The notes below the pieces were generated by a model. It was not told the DNA's origin. It searched no databases and was given only the letters and a program-made list of their open reading frames with translations. From Isoetes taiwanensis (lineage: Eukaryota; Streptophyta; Lycopodiopsida; Isoetales; Isoetaceae), in NCBI GenBank assembly GCA_021234155.1, contig JAJEKV010000013.1:12054669-12118668 (forward strand): a stretch of 64,000 nt of DNA, in the 5' to 3' direction. This document shows, piece by piece, positions 1 through 11,585 of this stretch. The position numbers and the translations under genes were made by a program. Each line of letters begins with the position of its first letter. The stretch's first letter is position 1.

Positions 1-1725
1 CGTCTTTTTCATACTGAAATTCCAAACATATGCCTTAACACATTTTCTCTGCATTGCAGAGAAAGCTTTGAGCCCTCCATTTATCCTCTGCTCTACTGTC
101 TAATTCCATCGAAAATTCTTTTCCACAATGATTCCCAAGTACTTATAAGATGTAGAGATCTCTATTGCCCTTATAAAAGAACTCATAATTTTTATCCAGA
201 GTGGTCTAAAAAATCACCACATTAGTTTTGCTCAGGTTCACCTGCAATCCTTTGGCATCACAAAAGAGGCCAAAGAATTCAAGTGCCTCTGCATTTCTTC
301 TTTACCCTGAGCAATCAACACGATGTCATCTGCATATAAAAGCAAGAGAATGACATAACGAGCTAAAGGAGTTCCCTCCTCTCGATGGTTTTTTATCCAC
401 TCCTCTAATTCATCAATAAATATACCAAAAAGTGTCTGCGACATAGGACACCCCTGTTTAATCCCGATATTGCTGATCACCGCCTCGTCACATTTATTAT
501 TAAATGGAGTGGATAGTTTGACTAATACTTTCTCATACAACAATCTCACAGCATCTCTATATTCTTCAGGTACGTCGATGCCTCCAAACTAGCCCAAAGG
601 TTACCTCTACACACTGTGCCAAAAGCCTTAGTGCAATCCACAAACGCAGACAAACAAAGGTCTTCGAGTTCCTTTAACCGCATCTATCATGGCCCGAAAA
701 GTGACAAGGTGGTCTATTGTGGATTTCTGTGGCCGAAAATCCACCTATCCCTTAACTCTAACCCCATGCATTTCTCTCCACATGCTAATTTTATGTTCAA
801 CAATTGTGACGTACAACTTAGCAAACAAGTTACTAACTATGATCATTCTGTAATTGTTAGGATCTCTTTTATCTCCCGCCTTATGTATTGGGACGACCCA
901 ATTAACTTTCCATGATGAAGGAAAACCTTCCTTAACTGCTGCATTAAACATTAGTGTAAGCCCCTCCACCACCTTAGGCCCTGCCCACTTTAGAAGTTCT
1001 GCCACTAAACCTTGGGAATCAGTTGCCTTTCTATTCGCCAACTTGTTAAGCCCCCATCTTTGTCTGAAAAAACAAAATTACATTTCCTTCCATGCCATCC
1101 ATCTTATATGCCATCCACATGGTAAAGTTTCTTTACCTGGTCTATCAAAGTGTTTGCATTCAAACTGTTTCTTTCATGCCTATCTTGCTTGAGCTTTTTT
1201 CAAAATTTGAAAGGGTCTGTAAGCAATTCCCCAATCAACTCTTCCTGTTTACGCTGCAAGAAAGCTCTCTTCTTTGCTTTCACAAGAGTTTTAAACTCTT
1301 TGATCCGCTGCCCCCTAATCGCTCCCATTGCCTCCTTATATTGCTTTCTTTTTTCTCTACATTCCATGTCAAACCAGCCATTACAGGGTAAACCTTTCTG
1401 TGTACGCCCAAAAGGAAAGCATATTTGCGTTGCACTAGAAATTTAGGTATGGAGAGTGCTTATTTCATCCGCCCCTTTAAGCCATACTACATGCTCATAT
1501 CGCATAAATCTTTCTTCCTCTCCACCACATATACATGTCCAGAGCCACTAGAATTCGTTTCTATATCTTCCCGTCGCACACAAGGGACCCGGATAGACAC
1601 AATAACTGGTACATGATTCGATTCACTTCTCTCATCCATGATTTGTAAGGATATGACACTCTCCACAAAATGTGCTGCCGCAATAAAATAGTCCACTACG
1701 CTTTTGCCTCTGCATGTACATTTAG
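1..1725 (-). mobile_element. Decayed LINE (copy alpha): endonuclease end, linker and reverse transcriptase
   Basis: Read on the minus strand, this is a non-LTR retrotransposon in several broken frames. The endonuclease C-terminus lies near 1715-1440, with a GKSVVDYF motif and an SNHVPV motif in place of the usual SDHxP. A lysine-rich linker follows to about 1040. The reverse transcriptase starts at 1041-745 with WVVPIHKAGD and NNYR motifs. Its block with FVDCTKAFG is near 640-600, and GIKQGCPMSQTLFG and the YADD catalytic motif lie in 549-238. Translation continues to the window edge (KGLQVNLSKT near 230), so the element runs off the left end. Stops and frameshifts separate the blocks, so no active protein is expected. 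The endonuclease places it among APE-type LINEs; it is not the L1 type found at 25.6-33.4 kb. The clade is not determined. Confidence 0.85.
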
Positions 1726-1726
1726 A

Positions 1727-1790
1727 GAGGGAAAGAGAGAGAGGGAGGGAGGGAGGAGAGAGAAATGAAATGAAATGAAATATGTATTTA
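1727..1790. repeat. GA-rich and GAAAT microsatellite
   Basis: A run of GAGA/GGGA followed by three GAAAT units sits exactly between LINE alpha and LINE beta. On the minus strand it reads as ATTTC and CT repeats directly after the 3' UTR-like end of LINE beta. It is probably that element's simple-repeat tail, since some LINE clades end in microsatellites instead of poly-A. This is inference. Confidence 0.7.
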
Positions 1791-2490
1791 ATACATCTGC
1801 AGACCACTAGGTCTATGAGACGTTCAAAACCATACATTTAACATTATAGAAAATATCCTCTAATGCATCCTCAGAAAGAAATGCATCAGATCTCTCCCAC
1901 TTATCCTCCTCTTTCTCATTAACACCAGCATCCTTTAGCACTGCATCCCTTTGTTCACTTTGTTTCCTAGCAATTCAAAAAAGGTAACCAACTCAGTATA
2001 ATTAATTTGATACCTGTGACGAAGGCTCGCATACTGCGGACATCGCAGAAGAACATGCGCCTCATCTTCAATCTCTCCCAAACCACACAACTTACACATC
2101 TTGCCCTACACATACTCAGCACATAGCCATCTAGAACTGTACCATCTCCTCCTGAATGTACGATCTATTCTTCTAGCTGGTGTATAAACAATCCAAACAA
2201 GGTAGGAGACATAGGGCATCCATGTTTAACCCCCATGTTATTGGTCACCTCATCGGACCCTGTCCTAGAATAGGGAAATAATAACTGGACCACGACTCTT
2301 TCATATAGTAACTTAACAGCCATTCTCAGTTCCACTGGAATCCCAAGCATCTTCATGCGCTCCCAAAGATTACCCCTTTCCACCATATCAAATGCTTTTG
2401 TAAAATCTACAAAAAATGCATATAATGGTTTTCGGTTTCTTGTAACTGAGTCAATCATTGCACGCAGACAATGCAATAACTCTAATCTTA
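1791..2490 (-). mobile_element. Decayed LINE (copy beta): reverse transcriptase fused to zinc-binding tail by deletion
   Basis: On the minus strand, 2476-2165 encodes reverse transcriptase blocks: FFVDFTKAFD, then GVKHGCPMSPTLFGLFI. It then jumps, without the YADD block, to a C-terminal zinc-binding segment at about 2110-1960 that reads MCKLCGLGEIEDEAHVLLRC, with the CxxC, H and C ligands visible. The missing middle implies an internal deletion of several hundred bases. Reverse transcriptase wording matches copy alpha and the LINE at 37.1-39.2 kb, so all three belong to one family. The 5' end is truncated near 2490. The 3' end runs into the simple-repeat tail at 1727-1790, next to the cut endonuclease of alpha, which suggests beta was inserted into alpha. 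Confidence 0.8.
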
Positions 2491-2519
2491 GTTAACAACA
2501 ATTTTTTCTTTAGTTTTCT

Positions 2520-2890
2520 ATTTTTGGATATTGTGCCCCTTGCCACTTTCAATATCTATCGGTTGGTTATGTAATCCATCATAATACTTGTTTCTATTGT
2601 TCTGCACCCTCTTGATGGTTTATCCTTTTGTCTATCAACTCTCATTCTAAAGTCATCTTCCTTTGGAATTGATGAACAATAGTTACATTGGTAAATTGTG
2701 AAGGATTTCCCATCGTTACTAACTCTTCTACATAACTTTTGCCTAAACGTACCGTCAATGGTAGTATGTTTTCCATTCGCATTGAAACAACCTTGCATGT
2801 TTGGTTCGCAGTATCAATTGACTCCAAGTCCTAACTCATCTAAGAATGGCCCCAAGTCTGTTGTTCTAGATGCATATCTATATTTCATTT
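2520..2890 (-). pseudogene. Relic of an unrecognised cysteine-containing protein gene
   Basis: One minus-strand frame runs from about 2885 to 2525 with a single in-frame TGA near 2815. It reads a segment ending FLDELGLGVN, the stop, then YCEPNMQGCFNANGKHTTID, followed by a basic stretch and YQCNYCSSIPKEDDF. The cysteine spacing (C-x7-C before the GKHTTIDG stretch, then CNYC) and the even mix of residues look like real protein, not noise. It ends at a stop near 2525. I do not recognise the family. The segment could be a captured host gene fragment or part of a DNA transposon. No transposase triad or membrane segment is visible. Confidence 0.45.
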
Positions 2891-2899
2891 GCCAATAAC

Positions 2900-5836
2900 C
2901 CCAACATCAAGAAGCCAAGCATGCATTTCCTGTATTTCAATATTATTAACATCTACCATTGTAATAAGAAAAAAAGAAGACTATTAGAAGAAATGCAGAC
3001 TTACTACTTTGATTGCTTGAACATACTTCACTTGCTTTAGATGATGTAGTTGCAATAAAAGATGCAAATGTTGTATCAATTTATATATTAACATGGAAAA
3101 AGCAAAAAAACTAGCAAAAAGCACACCAGAAGGCTTTAGCAAGGTAAGGTAGTTTTAATTGAGAGTGAAGAAAATCACATATTAGACTCAAGCAACATAC
3201 ACCATAAACCAAGAGGGCATGTGTGATTCTACGGCGATGATTTAAGATTACCTTAGAAAAGCCATCACTAAGCCAATCCTATTAAGATTACCATAGAAAT
3301 GCCAGTACAAAGGGTACACAAATCACAAGTGTAACATAAAACAAACCATAATTAGTTAATGATCTTTGCCAAAATATTTGGCTATAGCCTGAACCATAAA
3401 TTCTTGAAAAAATTGTCCAGCAACAAGGGTTACAAGGAGTCTTAGCAAGAAAACATCAATGGGTTACAAGGAGTCTTAGTAAGTATACATCAATGCATAT
3501 TGAGTTAAAAGATGTAAAAGACAATTAGAGCTATTGCATTGTGAGACAACTCAGTATAATTGTACACAGCTATTGTACATCATGACAATTGTATCACAAT
3601 GTCTCATGACCTTGAAGAAAGAATAAGCAAATAAATTACAACTTCCAATCAAGGATAAAAATGCACATAACAAGGAAAGATGATAACCACATGGAAAGGC
3701 AAAGGAATTATACAACTGAACGACTTGATAAATCATTGAGACAAATATGTGAGTACCAGCATTTCAACTGATCATAGTTAGTTTATATAGCTAGATTATA
3801 TGGAACATTAAGAGTCTACTAAAATCCACAACATGGGACAAAGTAAAGCCCTTATGGTTTTAAGGGTGAGCATGTCAAGTGACCATAGCTAGTTTATATG
3901 AAACATGAAACGTTAACAGTTTAAAATGACCACAGCGCAAATGACAGGAAGTGGTAAAACTATGCTTTGCAAAAGTGTAAAATAATGAAATGTCAAAAAG
4001 GCAAACAACTTGAAGAAGAAAAGTTAGTGCGTATTCAAGAAACATAACTTTATGGACTCAAAATACATAAGCAAAAATTTATGGATTTGTAAATAGATGT
4101 TTAACTAAGCAAAAATTTATGGATTTGTAAATAAATGTTTAATTTTGGCCAAATTATATGGCATATAAGGTAAATAGATGGCAAAAAGAACACGCTATCA
4201 ATAGCTAAAGTGATAAATTTAATAATAGATAACTTTCAAGGAAGATATCTCTACAGATAAGAGAGCTAAAATTATTCCAAAGGAAAAAGGATCAGCCTAA
4301 TATTTAAAAGGATATTTAAAGGGAAACGACAGGCATCAAAGGGACATGACTGTTAGGGAAGGAACATATACAACATGTTAACATAGTCAGAGACACCAAC
4401 GACATACCAACGACAGCTTTTTGCCTAAAGACGATCCAACCATTGCTTATCTCATACAGCTAAGTTGTGCAGAGCTAGTGATTACGCTCCGTTGCAGATT
4501 TCCTTGTCTAATTTGCACAAGATTTCTCACATGAGCAACACATAATCTAAATTGTTTCTAGGCCATGTTCTAGAGTAGAAGACCTTCATTTGCATTAATT
4601 AGTGAAATAATATTGATGATTCTGTCATGAAGCATTTGATGTAAAGGAACAGCTCTAGATGCATAAACTTTGTTGAAAGAAAACGACTAGCACCTTACCA
4701 GGTCCAATATTCTCCACTTGTAACTGAATGCCCTATGCTCAGACATAACCCATCCAAAGCACCAAGTTCACTTACACAGCTTACAAATCCAAGGTATAAA
4801 AAACTAGAGCAACTTTATGAAAGCTAAGAAAAAGGTATGAAAGGGAAGGAAACGACTGAGGATTACCCCACACCACCCATTCAAAGCACCAAGTTCACTC
4901 AGCTTACAAATCCCAGGTATGAAAATTGGAGCAAATTTAGATGAGAAAAATTAAAGAAAATAAGGCTAAGAAAAAGGTCTGACCCATTACGCCCTGAAAA
5001 CTTGTCCATCAATGGATCACCAAGGAGTCTTAGCAAGAATCCATTAGAGAATATTGAGTTAAAAGAAGTAAAAGGCAAGAATTTCTTAGAGAATATTGGG
5101 TTGAAAGAAGTAAAGGCAATGGACACTATCGCATCATTAGAATAGCACATTCAGATGAAATGGACATCCAGTATACAAGGAAATGGACAGCCAGTATACA
5201 AGAGGCACATACCTGCTTGTATCGTATTTTTGATGTAAACACATTCAGGAAATCTTCTGTCCGATGTCAGTTCTATGGAGAGGAGGCCAAACTGATCATA
5301 GTTAATTCAATCTGCAGTTGCACGCTGCAGAAACCTGAGAAGAAGACTAAACTGGATTGACGTGGTTGAAGGCAAAGAGTCACTGCAAATTCAGTACTGG
5401 ACAATAAGACAGAAAAAACTAATAGAATTAAGAGCAAAGGCAAATGAGATGACTTTAGAGCAAAGCTGTAACCTGTCACCAAGTCTAATGTATTATACTA
5501 TTGAGAAAATCAGACAAGCGCACTAATCCATATGGGAACAATTCAAACCTATAGAATATACCAAAGGCCAAACACTTGCCTTACCTTCTTCCTCAACCAA
5601 GTCAAAAGATAAAGAGACAAAAGCAAAACACACATGGCAGTTTATCCAGACAACCTAACTGCAATCCTAGATGTGTATCTCTTCTAGTTATGTGACAGGT
5701 CATATTATCATAATAGTTTCCTCTATAAGCCTGCTAGTACAGCTCTCATAGACTAGTATTTGACACAAAAGATGTTTACCAAAGATTGAAATCAGTTTGT
5801 CTCTAGTAGGAGCATCTTGCCATGTACGTGAATGTT
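2900..5836. other. No gene seen; AT-rich DNA with diverged duplications
   Basis: No convincing coding frame is present. Short diverged repeats occur: a segment with 'acaaggagtcttagcaag' appears at about 3430-3500 and again, modified, at 5015-5110. A segment with 'caccaagttcact' appears near 4760 and 4885. These suggest old local duplication. The ORFs of 60-80 residues here lack recognisable motifs. Confidence 0.5.
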
Positions 5837-5941
5837 ACACATATGTCTTTCAATAATCTGTTATCCATTATACACATGTATCTTTCAATAATTTGTTATC
5901 CATTATACACATGTATCTTTCAATAATCTGTTATCCATAAT
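5837..5941. repeat. Three tandem 35-bp units
   Basis: Three consecutive 35-bp copies at 5837-5871, 5872-5906 and 5907-5941 share the core 'tctttcaataatctgttatc' with one to three differences. No gene overlaps them. Confidence 0.9.
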
Positions 5942-6293
5942 GGAGCCTGTTGAATAGTCTATCACTTGAGACTAAAATATCCACTTTTAATAGGCTTAGA
6001 CATGGAAATCCAATTCTCATAACTAGTCATAGATACTTCTTGGTCTCCATACTCTAACGTTATGTGACGTTCCCCTAAAATATATGGCATACGTACGTAT
6101 ATTTTATGGCCACGTCACCATACATTTCTACATCCCTAGACATGTATACGACCAATGTGGGGGTAATGACTAAGTTATCTATAACTTAGCCAACCTAAGG
6201 TAAGAAGCCATTTCCACATGGCCTCATCTTATAGGCATACCGCCACATAGACTCACCTATAGGAGCCAAGTGGCACTCATGTAAACCCTAACA

Positions 6294-6301
6294 TATAAAA
6301 A
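6294..6301 (+). promoter_or_regulatory. TATA-like box of the family-A LTR
   Basis: TATAAAAA lies 230 bp into the LTR and is followed by two AAACCCTA units, as often seen near plant transcription starts. It probably marks the LTR promoter; this is inferred from position only. Confidence 0.45.
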
Positions 6302-7129
6302 GGCTAAACCCTAAACCCTAGCCACTTTTGGCTCCACCAACCTCAGACCCACCCGGTTCGGATCGAGTTCGACTCAAGACCGCCTTCGACCGGGCTGCAG
6401 CGGCAGTTGCGTGAGATGGAGAACCGTGGAATTAGCGGTAGGCGTCGTAAGGTGTATTATTTGAATAGATTCCAGTATTGCAGTAGAGCCATTCTAGGAC
6501 CTATTGTTCTGAACATGAACCCTAATCAATGAACCCTAACTATAGGTTAGATGTATGTGATTAGGATTAGTTGTTATTCTCCTTTATTATCAAGATTATG
6601 TTGATATGATGTTGGTTGATCTTATGTTTGCACCTCTTGTATATTGGGAAGGGGGGTAGAGACCTAGTAGCCATTATTTAGATGATGCTCCTAGTTTAGA
6701 CCCATTAGTTCCCATTAATATGCGGCCTGTGCATAGAGCCCACCTGGCTACGGAGGCTATGGAGTGACTGAGCACCACACAACGAGGTCAGTGGCAAAGT
6801 GGAGGGAGGACCCTGCCGAGCGCCTGGCCACCGGGTCCCATAGCGGGCTAGGCTCATAGTCGACACTTCGTGTGGGCGGGTATGGGTCCGACACTTCTCG
6901 GGTCAATGGTGTCACCGACTCTCAAGAGCTGCAAGTGTCGGCTTTGGCTCTTGTTTTGGGGAGTTCGGGCCGGTGCACGGACGTGTGTCGCCACGATCCT
7001 CTAGCGCCCATGGAGCCCACCGGAGGGGGAGATGCAACCTTCCTACCTCATCAGGACCAGGGGAGATGCCCCGAGTAGTCTCGTTGGGTGATACCATGAG
7101 GAGCGATTTAGTCTATCCGCAAAGTATGC

Positions 7130-7614
7130 ACCGGGGATAGGGGAGATGTTTTAACGTTTCCGTATTTTTCGCTTGATACAAGACAAATTTGACGTTTAAT
7201 ACGTCAAAAATACGCCCAAAAAATTTCGGCGTCGAAAATTTTCGTAAGTTTGGGTGATAAACTATTTAAAGAAAAAAAAAAAAAAAAAATATATTATTTT
7301 TTTTTTTTTTTAGTTTAAACCTTCCGCTAACAGCTTTAAGTGGCGAAGTTTTGAAAGGTTTAAAAAAAAAAAAAAAATTTTTTTTTTTTTAGGTTTTACA
7401 GCGAAACTGAAGGTTTTCGCTTTACGCCAAAGGTTTTCTCCGAAAATTTAAAAAAAAAATATTTCGTGTCGGACGAAGGGGGCGGATGGGAGTGGTCAAT
7501 TTTTTCCCTAGCCGTAGTATTAAATATGAAAATAAATGATTTTCCCAAAAATACGATTTTTGTACTTTATACATCCGAAAAAATAATTTCATCGTCATTT
7601 AACCTATCCCCGGT
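7130..7614. mobile_element. 485-bp insertion inside the LTR, possible MITE
   Basis: The insertion is flanked by ACCGGGGATAGG at 7130-7141 and its reverse complement at 7603-7614. The LTR copies at 39.2-40.2 kb and 21.4-22.0 kb join directly across this point. The interior is AT-rich, with long A and T runs near 7270-7390. I see no clear target duplication. Part of the interior (7480-7530) resembles the LTR sequence just to the right (7620-7660), so a local duplication is an alternative to a transposon. Confidence 0.5.
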
Positions 7615-8062
7615 ATAACTGGGAGGGGCGGATGGAGTGGTCAACCCTAGCCATTGTCTATTGCCGCCCCAAGTCATTGCCCCTCTCTCTATCCGGGAGG
7701 CCCCGGCCGTCGGTCGACTCCCCCTTGAGTGTGTGTGAGCCCCGGGTGGAGCCTCTATTTGATGTATTCGATGCATTCATTGTATTGTTGTATTTGATGA
7801 CATGGTTAGATGGATTATCACTACCCTTCGAGGTAGTCTGTTGTTATTATTGCTAGTGCTTATGTTATATATTTTGCTTCCACGACATATAGGGAACCCA
7901 TAGAGGACGGACGGAATGACACCTTCAGGTCCTCTACTCGATCGCCCGGACCCCGTGACGCGAAGTTAGACAGAGGGCCCATAATGACGGGTGCCGTTGG
8001 ATGGGGAAGGTCCTTCGATGTATACGTGCGGGTTGTCGTATATAGCGCAAGGAGCGTCACAA

Positions 8063-8074
8063 TGGTATCAGAGC
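8063..8074 (+). other. Primer-binding site (initiator tRNA-Met type)
   Basis: TGGTATCAGAGC follows the LTR by one base. It matches the standard primer-binding site complementary to the 3' end of plant initiator tRNA-Met, so the LTR to its left is a 5' LTR in plus orientation. Confidence 0.85.
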
Positions 8075-8673
8075 AATGATCTTGGTTGACCAAGATCAAG
8101 CACTGGCCATCACCTTATGATAGAAAACTAACTGGCCTAGTAAAAGGTTGGGGTGCAAATCCCAATATTGAACCTCGAGTGGGAAAATTTTTCCATGGAT
8201 AAGGTCATCCTTAAAATAAATTTAAAGAAAATAATAGTAATAGAATCCATAAATTCTATTAGCTTAATGAAAAATAGACTTCCCGGTGGAATTTGATCTA
8301 GGGACCATTGAAGAATTTTAGGGTTCTAAAATTATAGGGTCAATGTAAATAAAGGTGGTAGGAATAAATAACTGTAAATACCCCTATATAAACCCTAATT
8401 TGGCCACCATAATTTTGCCTTTAATGCTTCTTTAAATCCCTTCGAAGTTACCTTCTCTCCAAAAGGAGATCTCTAAGAATTTTCATCCAACCCGCAGAGC
8501 AGCTTTGATATGGCACGCACTAAAAGCCACCGCCAGAAATAGCAAGCTCGGAAGGTGTTCGACACGAAGCATAGTGCGCGATTTACCCGAGAAACATCCA
8601 AGAAGAGAGCTTAAGAATCATCTCATTTAAACGGAGTTCACGTGTGAAGACGAGACGGTGGTATTAGTAGATT

Positions 8674-9228
8674 ATGCGGAGTCATCGCCGTAAGAACAAA
8701 CAGTCGAGTCACAAGAACAAGAAGAATCGCGGCAGAAGAGGACCTCGTAATCGCGAAAAAGGAGGGAAGTACGCTCGGGTAAGCTGTAAAAGTAACACAC
8801 GGGCCACAGAGGACTTGGAGGAACAAGAGGAGGCAATTGCACGGAGAGACGAACTAAACGCCGCCTTTGATAGGTATGGTAACCGAGTCTAGTAATTCGT
8901 GATCAAGGACATCAGGAGCAAACAGAGCAAAATCTCCCGGAGCAAGGAATACCGGAGGAAGTTGCAAGATTACCGTGCATATATGGAACAATGGGTTGCC
9001 TATAATCATTGGTATAGAACATTGAAGATTCCCAGATTTGTAAAAGGAGGAAGACCTCGAACGGATGTTCGGAGACCCCCACCTCGACCGGAGGAGCCGA
9101 AGAAACCGGCAAAGCATGGGCCAAACTCAAAGCACTCCAGGGCCCTAAGAGAAATTAGGCATTTTCAACAATGCGTAAATCTCTTGATTCGAAGAGCCCC
9201 TTATACAGGAATTTACGACCCAGTATAG
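8674..9228 (+). pseudogene. Basic ORF of the family-A element, interrupted by two stops
   Basis: One frame encodes a 72-residue lysine/arginine-rich stretch, then adjacent TAG and TAA stops at 8890-8895, then 109 further residues to 9228. The second part contains YRAYMEQWVAYNHWYRTLK and a proline-rich PRPEEPKKP run. It sits where gag would lie, about 600 bp after the primer-binding site, and the charge would suit nucleic-acid binding. No zinc knuckle or gag signature is visible, so the identity is unproven. Neither protease nor polymerase follows. Confidence 0.4.
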
Positions 9229-10249
9229 GGTTACCCCTATGATGCTCAGGGTTTGCCAAGAAGCAGCTGAGGCAGAGTTGTGTCAGTTGTTTGAGGAGTC
9301 AAATCAAGCGCTTATTCACGAAAACGAGTCAACGTTATGTCAAGGACATGAATTTGGCAAAACGAATCTGAAGGGAAAAGATATTGGGTTATTTTGACTG
9401 CCCGTTCTGAGAATCTTGAAATCTTGTCATAATTATTAGTAAATGTGTTTAAACTATGTATTAAAATTTGCTATAATCTTGTCGTAATTATTGTTTAAAT
9501 AAACTATGTCTTTGTGTTAAACTATGAATTTAATCTTGCGTGAGTGATTCCTATTTTTCTTAATTGTTTGCTTAAGCAGCTATGAGTAATGCTCGATAAA
9601 TATTGAATCGTTGTGAACATAAAATAGAACGAGTTCATCACATTAAGTATTAATTAAGGAAAAATTGTCTAAACCAGTATTCCAGTATTTGATATGAATA
9701 GAAATTAATAAAAGCTAGTCCTTGAATGTAACAAGTATATCTCGATTCTAGGTATACAATGCCAGACCTCTGATATAGCTAACCTCTGACACTGTGAATA
9801 GATATACTTTCTATGCTATAGTAATTAGATATACTTTCTATGAGTTAGATATACTTTCTGATATAGCTAACCGTGCGCATATAGCCTGTTACATAGTTAT
9901 TCTGTAATTAATCTTACAGCGATATGGATACTTATTAACAGCCTGTAGTTAAATTCCATTCCAAACTTATTTAACGCAGCATTACCAGCCTGTACTTGAA
10001 TAGACTTAATAGAAACTTACATTGCAGCTCTAAATCTGTGGCAAGCAGATTCTTAGCAGGCCGAAAGTGAAGAAGAGCTGGAAAATATTTAGTCACAAGT
10101 CCAGATTGTAGAATACCTTAAAAGCATGCCCAAGCCGGAAATAAGACGCCAGCAGAAGATCATAACGGTAAGTAGAGAGCTATAGCAGGAATAGATTTCC
10201 ATAAAAAATAGATAGGGCAAACCGAATAAGTAGAAAAACAGGCTCGTAT
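9229..10249. other. No gene seen
   Basis: AT-rich sequence with a local repeat of 'agatatactttct' at 9797-9860. It is probably the decayed interior of the family-A element, but nothing coding is legible. Confidence 0.4.
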
Positions 10250-10564
10250 TTACTCATACCGCCGCCCGGCCTCACCCCAAACTTTCAAGACCTCCCTGCG
10301 CGGGTGAGTCGCATTTGCATCGAAAAACATCTTCTTTTCCCCGCTTCTTCCGCCAAAGATCAAACTATACCCGCAGCCTTTGAAGAAACCATCGCCAGAT
10401 CGAAGAAGACCTCCCTCGGCAGCCCGAGGAACTCGAACAACGCCATGGCGATGACGCATGCCGCCACCGGGCCATGCCAAAACGTCAGCCGGACAAGATC
10501 AAAACTTATCCAAGAGCTTCTCAATGGGAAACCGCATCCCATGCTTGAATTCTTGAATCCCTAA
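10250..10564. other. GC-richer island with overlapping short ORFs, unrecognised
   Basis: The stretch is more GC-rich than its surroundings and is open in several frames (plus 10304-10564, minus 10480-10250 and 10542-10360). The minus frame from 10542 contains a hydrophobic stretch of about 18 residues. None has a recognisable domain, and the openness may simply reflect base composition. Confidence 0.2.
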
Positions 10565-11084
10565 TAATCGCTATCAAAGATTCGCGTTCTTGTCTTGTCG
10601 TTGTACCAGCCATAATAAGCAAAGAAAGAAATCATGAACTTTCGACTCCACTATTCCTTTGATGACTGACTCCAATAAGCCAAAGCTCTATATGCGCATC
10701 AGGTTTCAAAGAAAACAATGATAAAACCGCCACTGAAACGTGTGGCTCGAGCCGCGGAAACTATGCCCGAGCCGCAGTTTCCATTTGTGAACATCCGGTT
10801 GCAAAAACCCTAAAGTTACCGGGACAAATAGGTTGGATTAAGGCTAGGTTCCTCCACCGTGATTCTATCCATACGAGAGCAATAGCTTAAAAATACGTAT
10901 AGCATGCAAAATGAAGGTGTTCCGAGAGAACCACACCGATGAGCGAGAACTAATGAATGAGTAAAATAGAAGTGTTTGAGGAGATGCAACCACTAACGCC
11001 ATAAGATATGATCAGGAAGTGAGCTCTAAAATTTTTCCTAATGGAGATGCAAAGGAACAAGAGAACACAATGTGCTAGGGCCAC
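10565..11084. other. No gene seen
   Basis: No coding frame, RNA gene or clear repeat was recognised here. Confidence 0.4.
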
Positions 11085-11318
11085 TGCCAAAAAACTCTTC
11101 GGCAGAGCTTCAAAGGACAAAAAGAAAATTACTCCCGGACCCTTTCCATCTCCGCGTCCATTTTTGAAGATTTTCTAATTTCCGGCCTTAGATTTGTAAA
11201 GCCAAGATCCGATGGTGCAAAAATAAGGCACCTCAGATTTTCATGACATGGAAATTACACGTGGATAGGCTAGAATTGCAAGAAAGGTTGTAGGCCCGGT
11301 AGGGCTGGTGTGCTAAAA
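11085..11318 (+). mobile_element. SINE-like element, copy 1
   Basis: The segment shares its 3' half with 47690-47879. Common landmarks in order are 'ttttctaatttcc', a GGCC-TAG block, 'acacgtgg', 'gctagaattgca' and a 3' end in 'gcta' plus poly-A (7 A here, 18 in the other copy). This is the layout of a short retroposon. No tRNA-like head or target duplication was identified, so the class is tentative. Confidence 0.55.
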
Positions 11319-11370
11319 AAATATACTAGACTAGATTATCTCTTGTAATGAATGTCAACATGCTCTTTTG

Positions 11371-11585
11371 TCATGGGTCAGGTTGGTTTTTCTGTGGCTT
11401 CCCTCCCATGTTTGGCTCTTTAGCTTTCTTCTCTCTAGCTTCCTTTGTTGCAGCATTTTGAATATGCCTTCTTGATTGAATGTGTTGTTTCATGTTAACA
11501 ACCACAGATCCTGATGGTGGAAACAATAAAATTGATTTGTGGCATTGTTTACACACAACACAAATGTTGCCTATGTAGCTTAAGC
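11371..11585 (-). pseudogene. Zinc-finger fragment, BED or U1 type
   Basis: The minus frame reads CVVCKQCHKSILLFPPSG and then MKQHIQSRRHIQNAATKEA, giving C-x2-C, about 20 residues, H-x5-H, then a basic tail to the stop at 11371. This spacing resembles BED-type or U1-like zinc fingers, common at the N-terminus of hAT transposases. No catalytic domain follows on either side. It is either a broken transposase exon or a host gene fragment. Confidence 0.45.

Larger units (their letters stand above)
6063..8061 (+). mobile_element. Family-A LTR, complete 5' LTR
   Basis: The segment begins TGTGACG and ends CGTCACA, a 7-bp terminal inverted repeat of the kind that bounds LTRs. One base after its end is a tRNA-Met-type primer-binding site. 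A diverged copy lies at 39210-40206, and antisense pieces lie at 21431-22048 and 35387-37110. A TATA-like box at 6294-6301 and the C/T-rich leader after it fit a U3/R boundary. The LTR is about 2 kb but includes a 485-bp insertion absent from the other copies. No matching 3' LTR was found downstream, so the element is broken or the rest is deleted. Confidence 0.8.

Noticed and set aside
6305..6320. AAACCCTA units resembling plant telomere repeat
   Set aside because: Only two units inside an LTR leader; not an interstitial telomere.
8511..8616. Frame starting MARTKSHRQK, recalling a histone H3 tail
   Set aside because: It stops after ten codons and lacks the rest of the H3 pattern; the likeness is chance.
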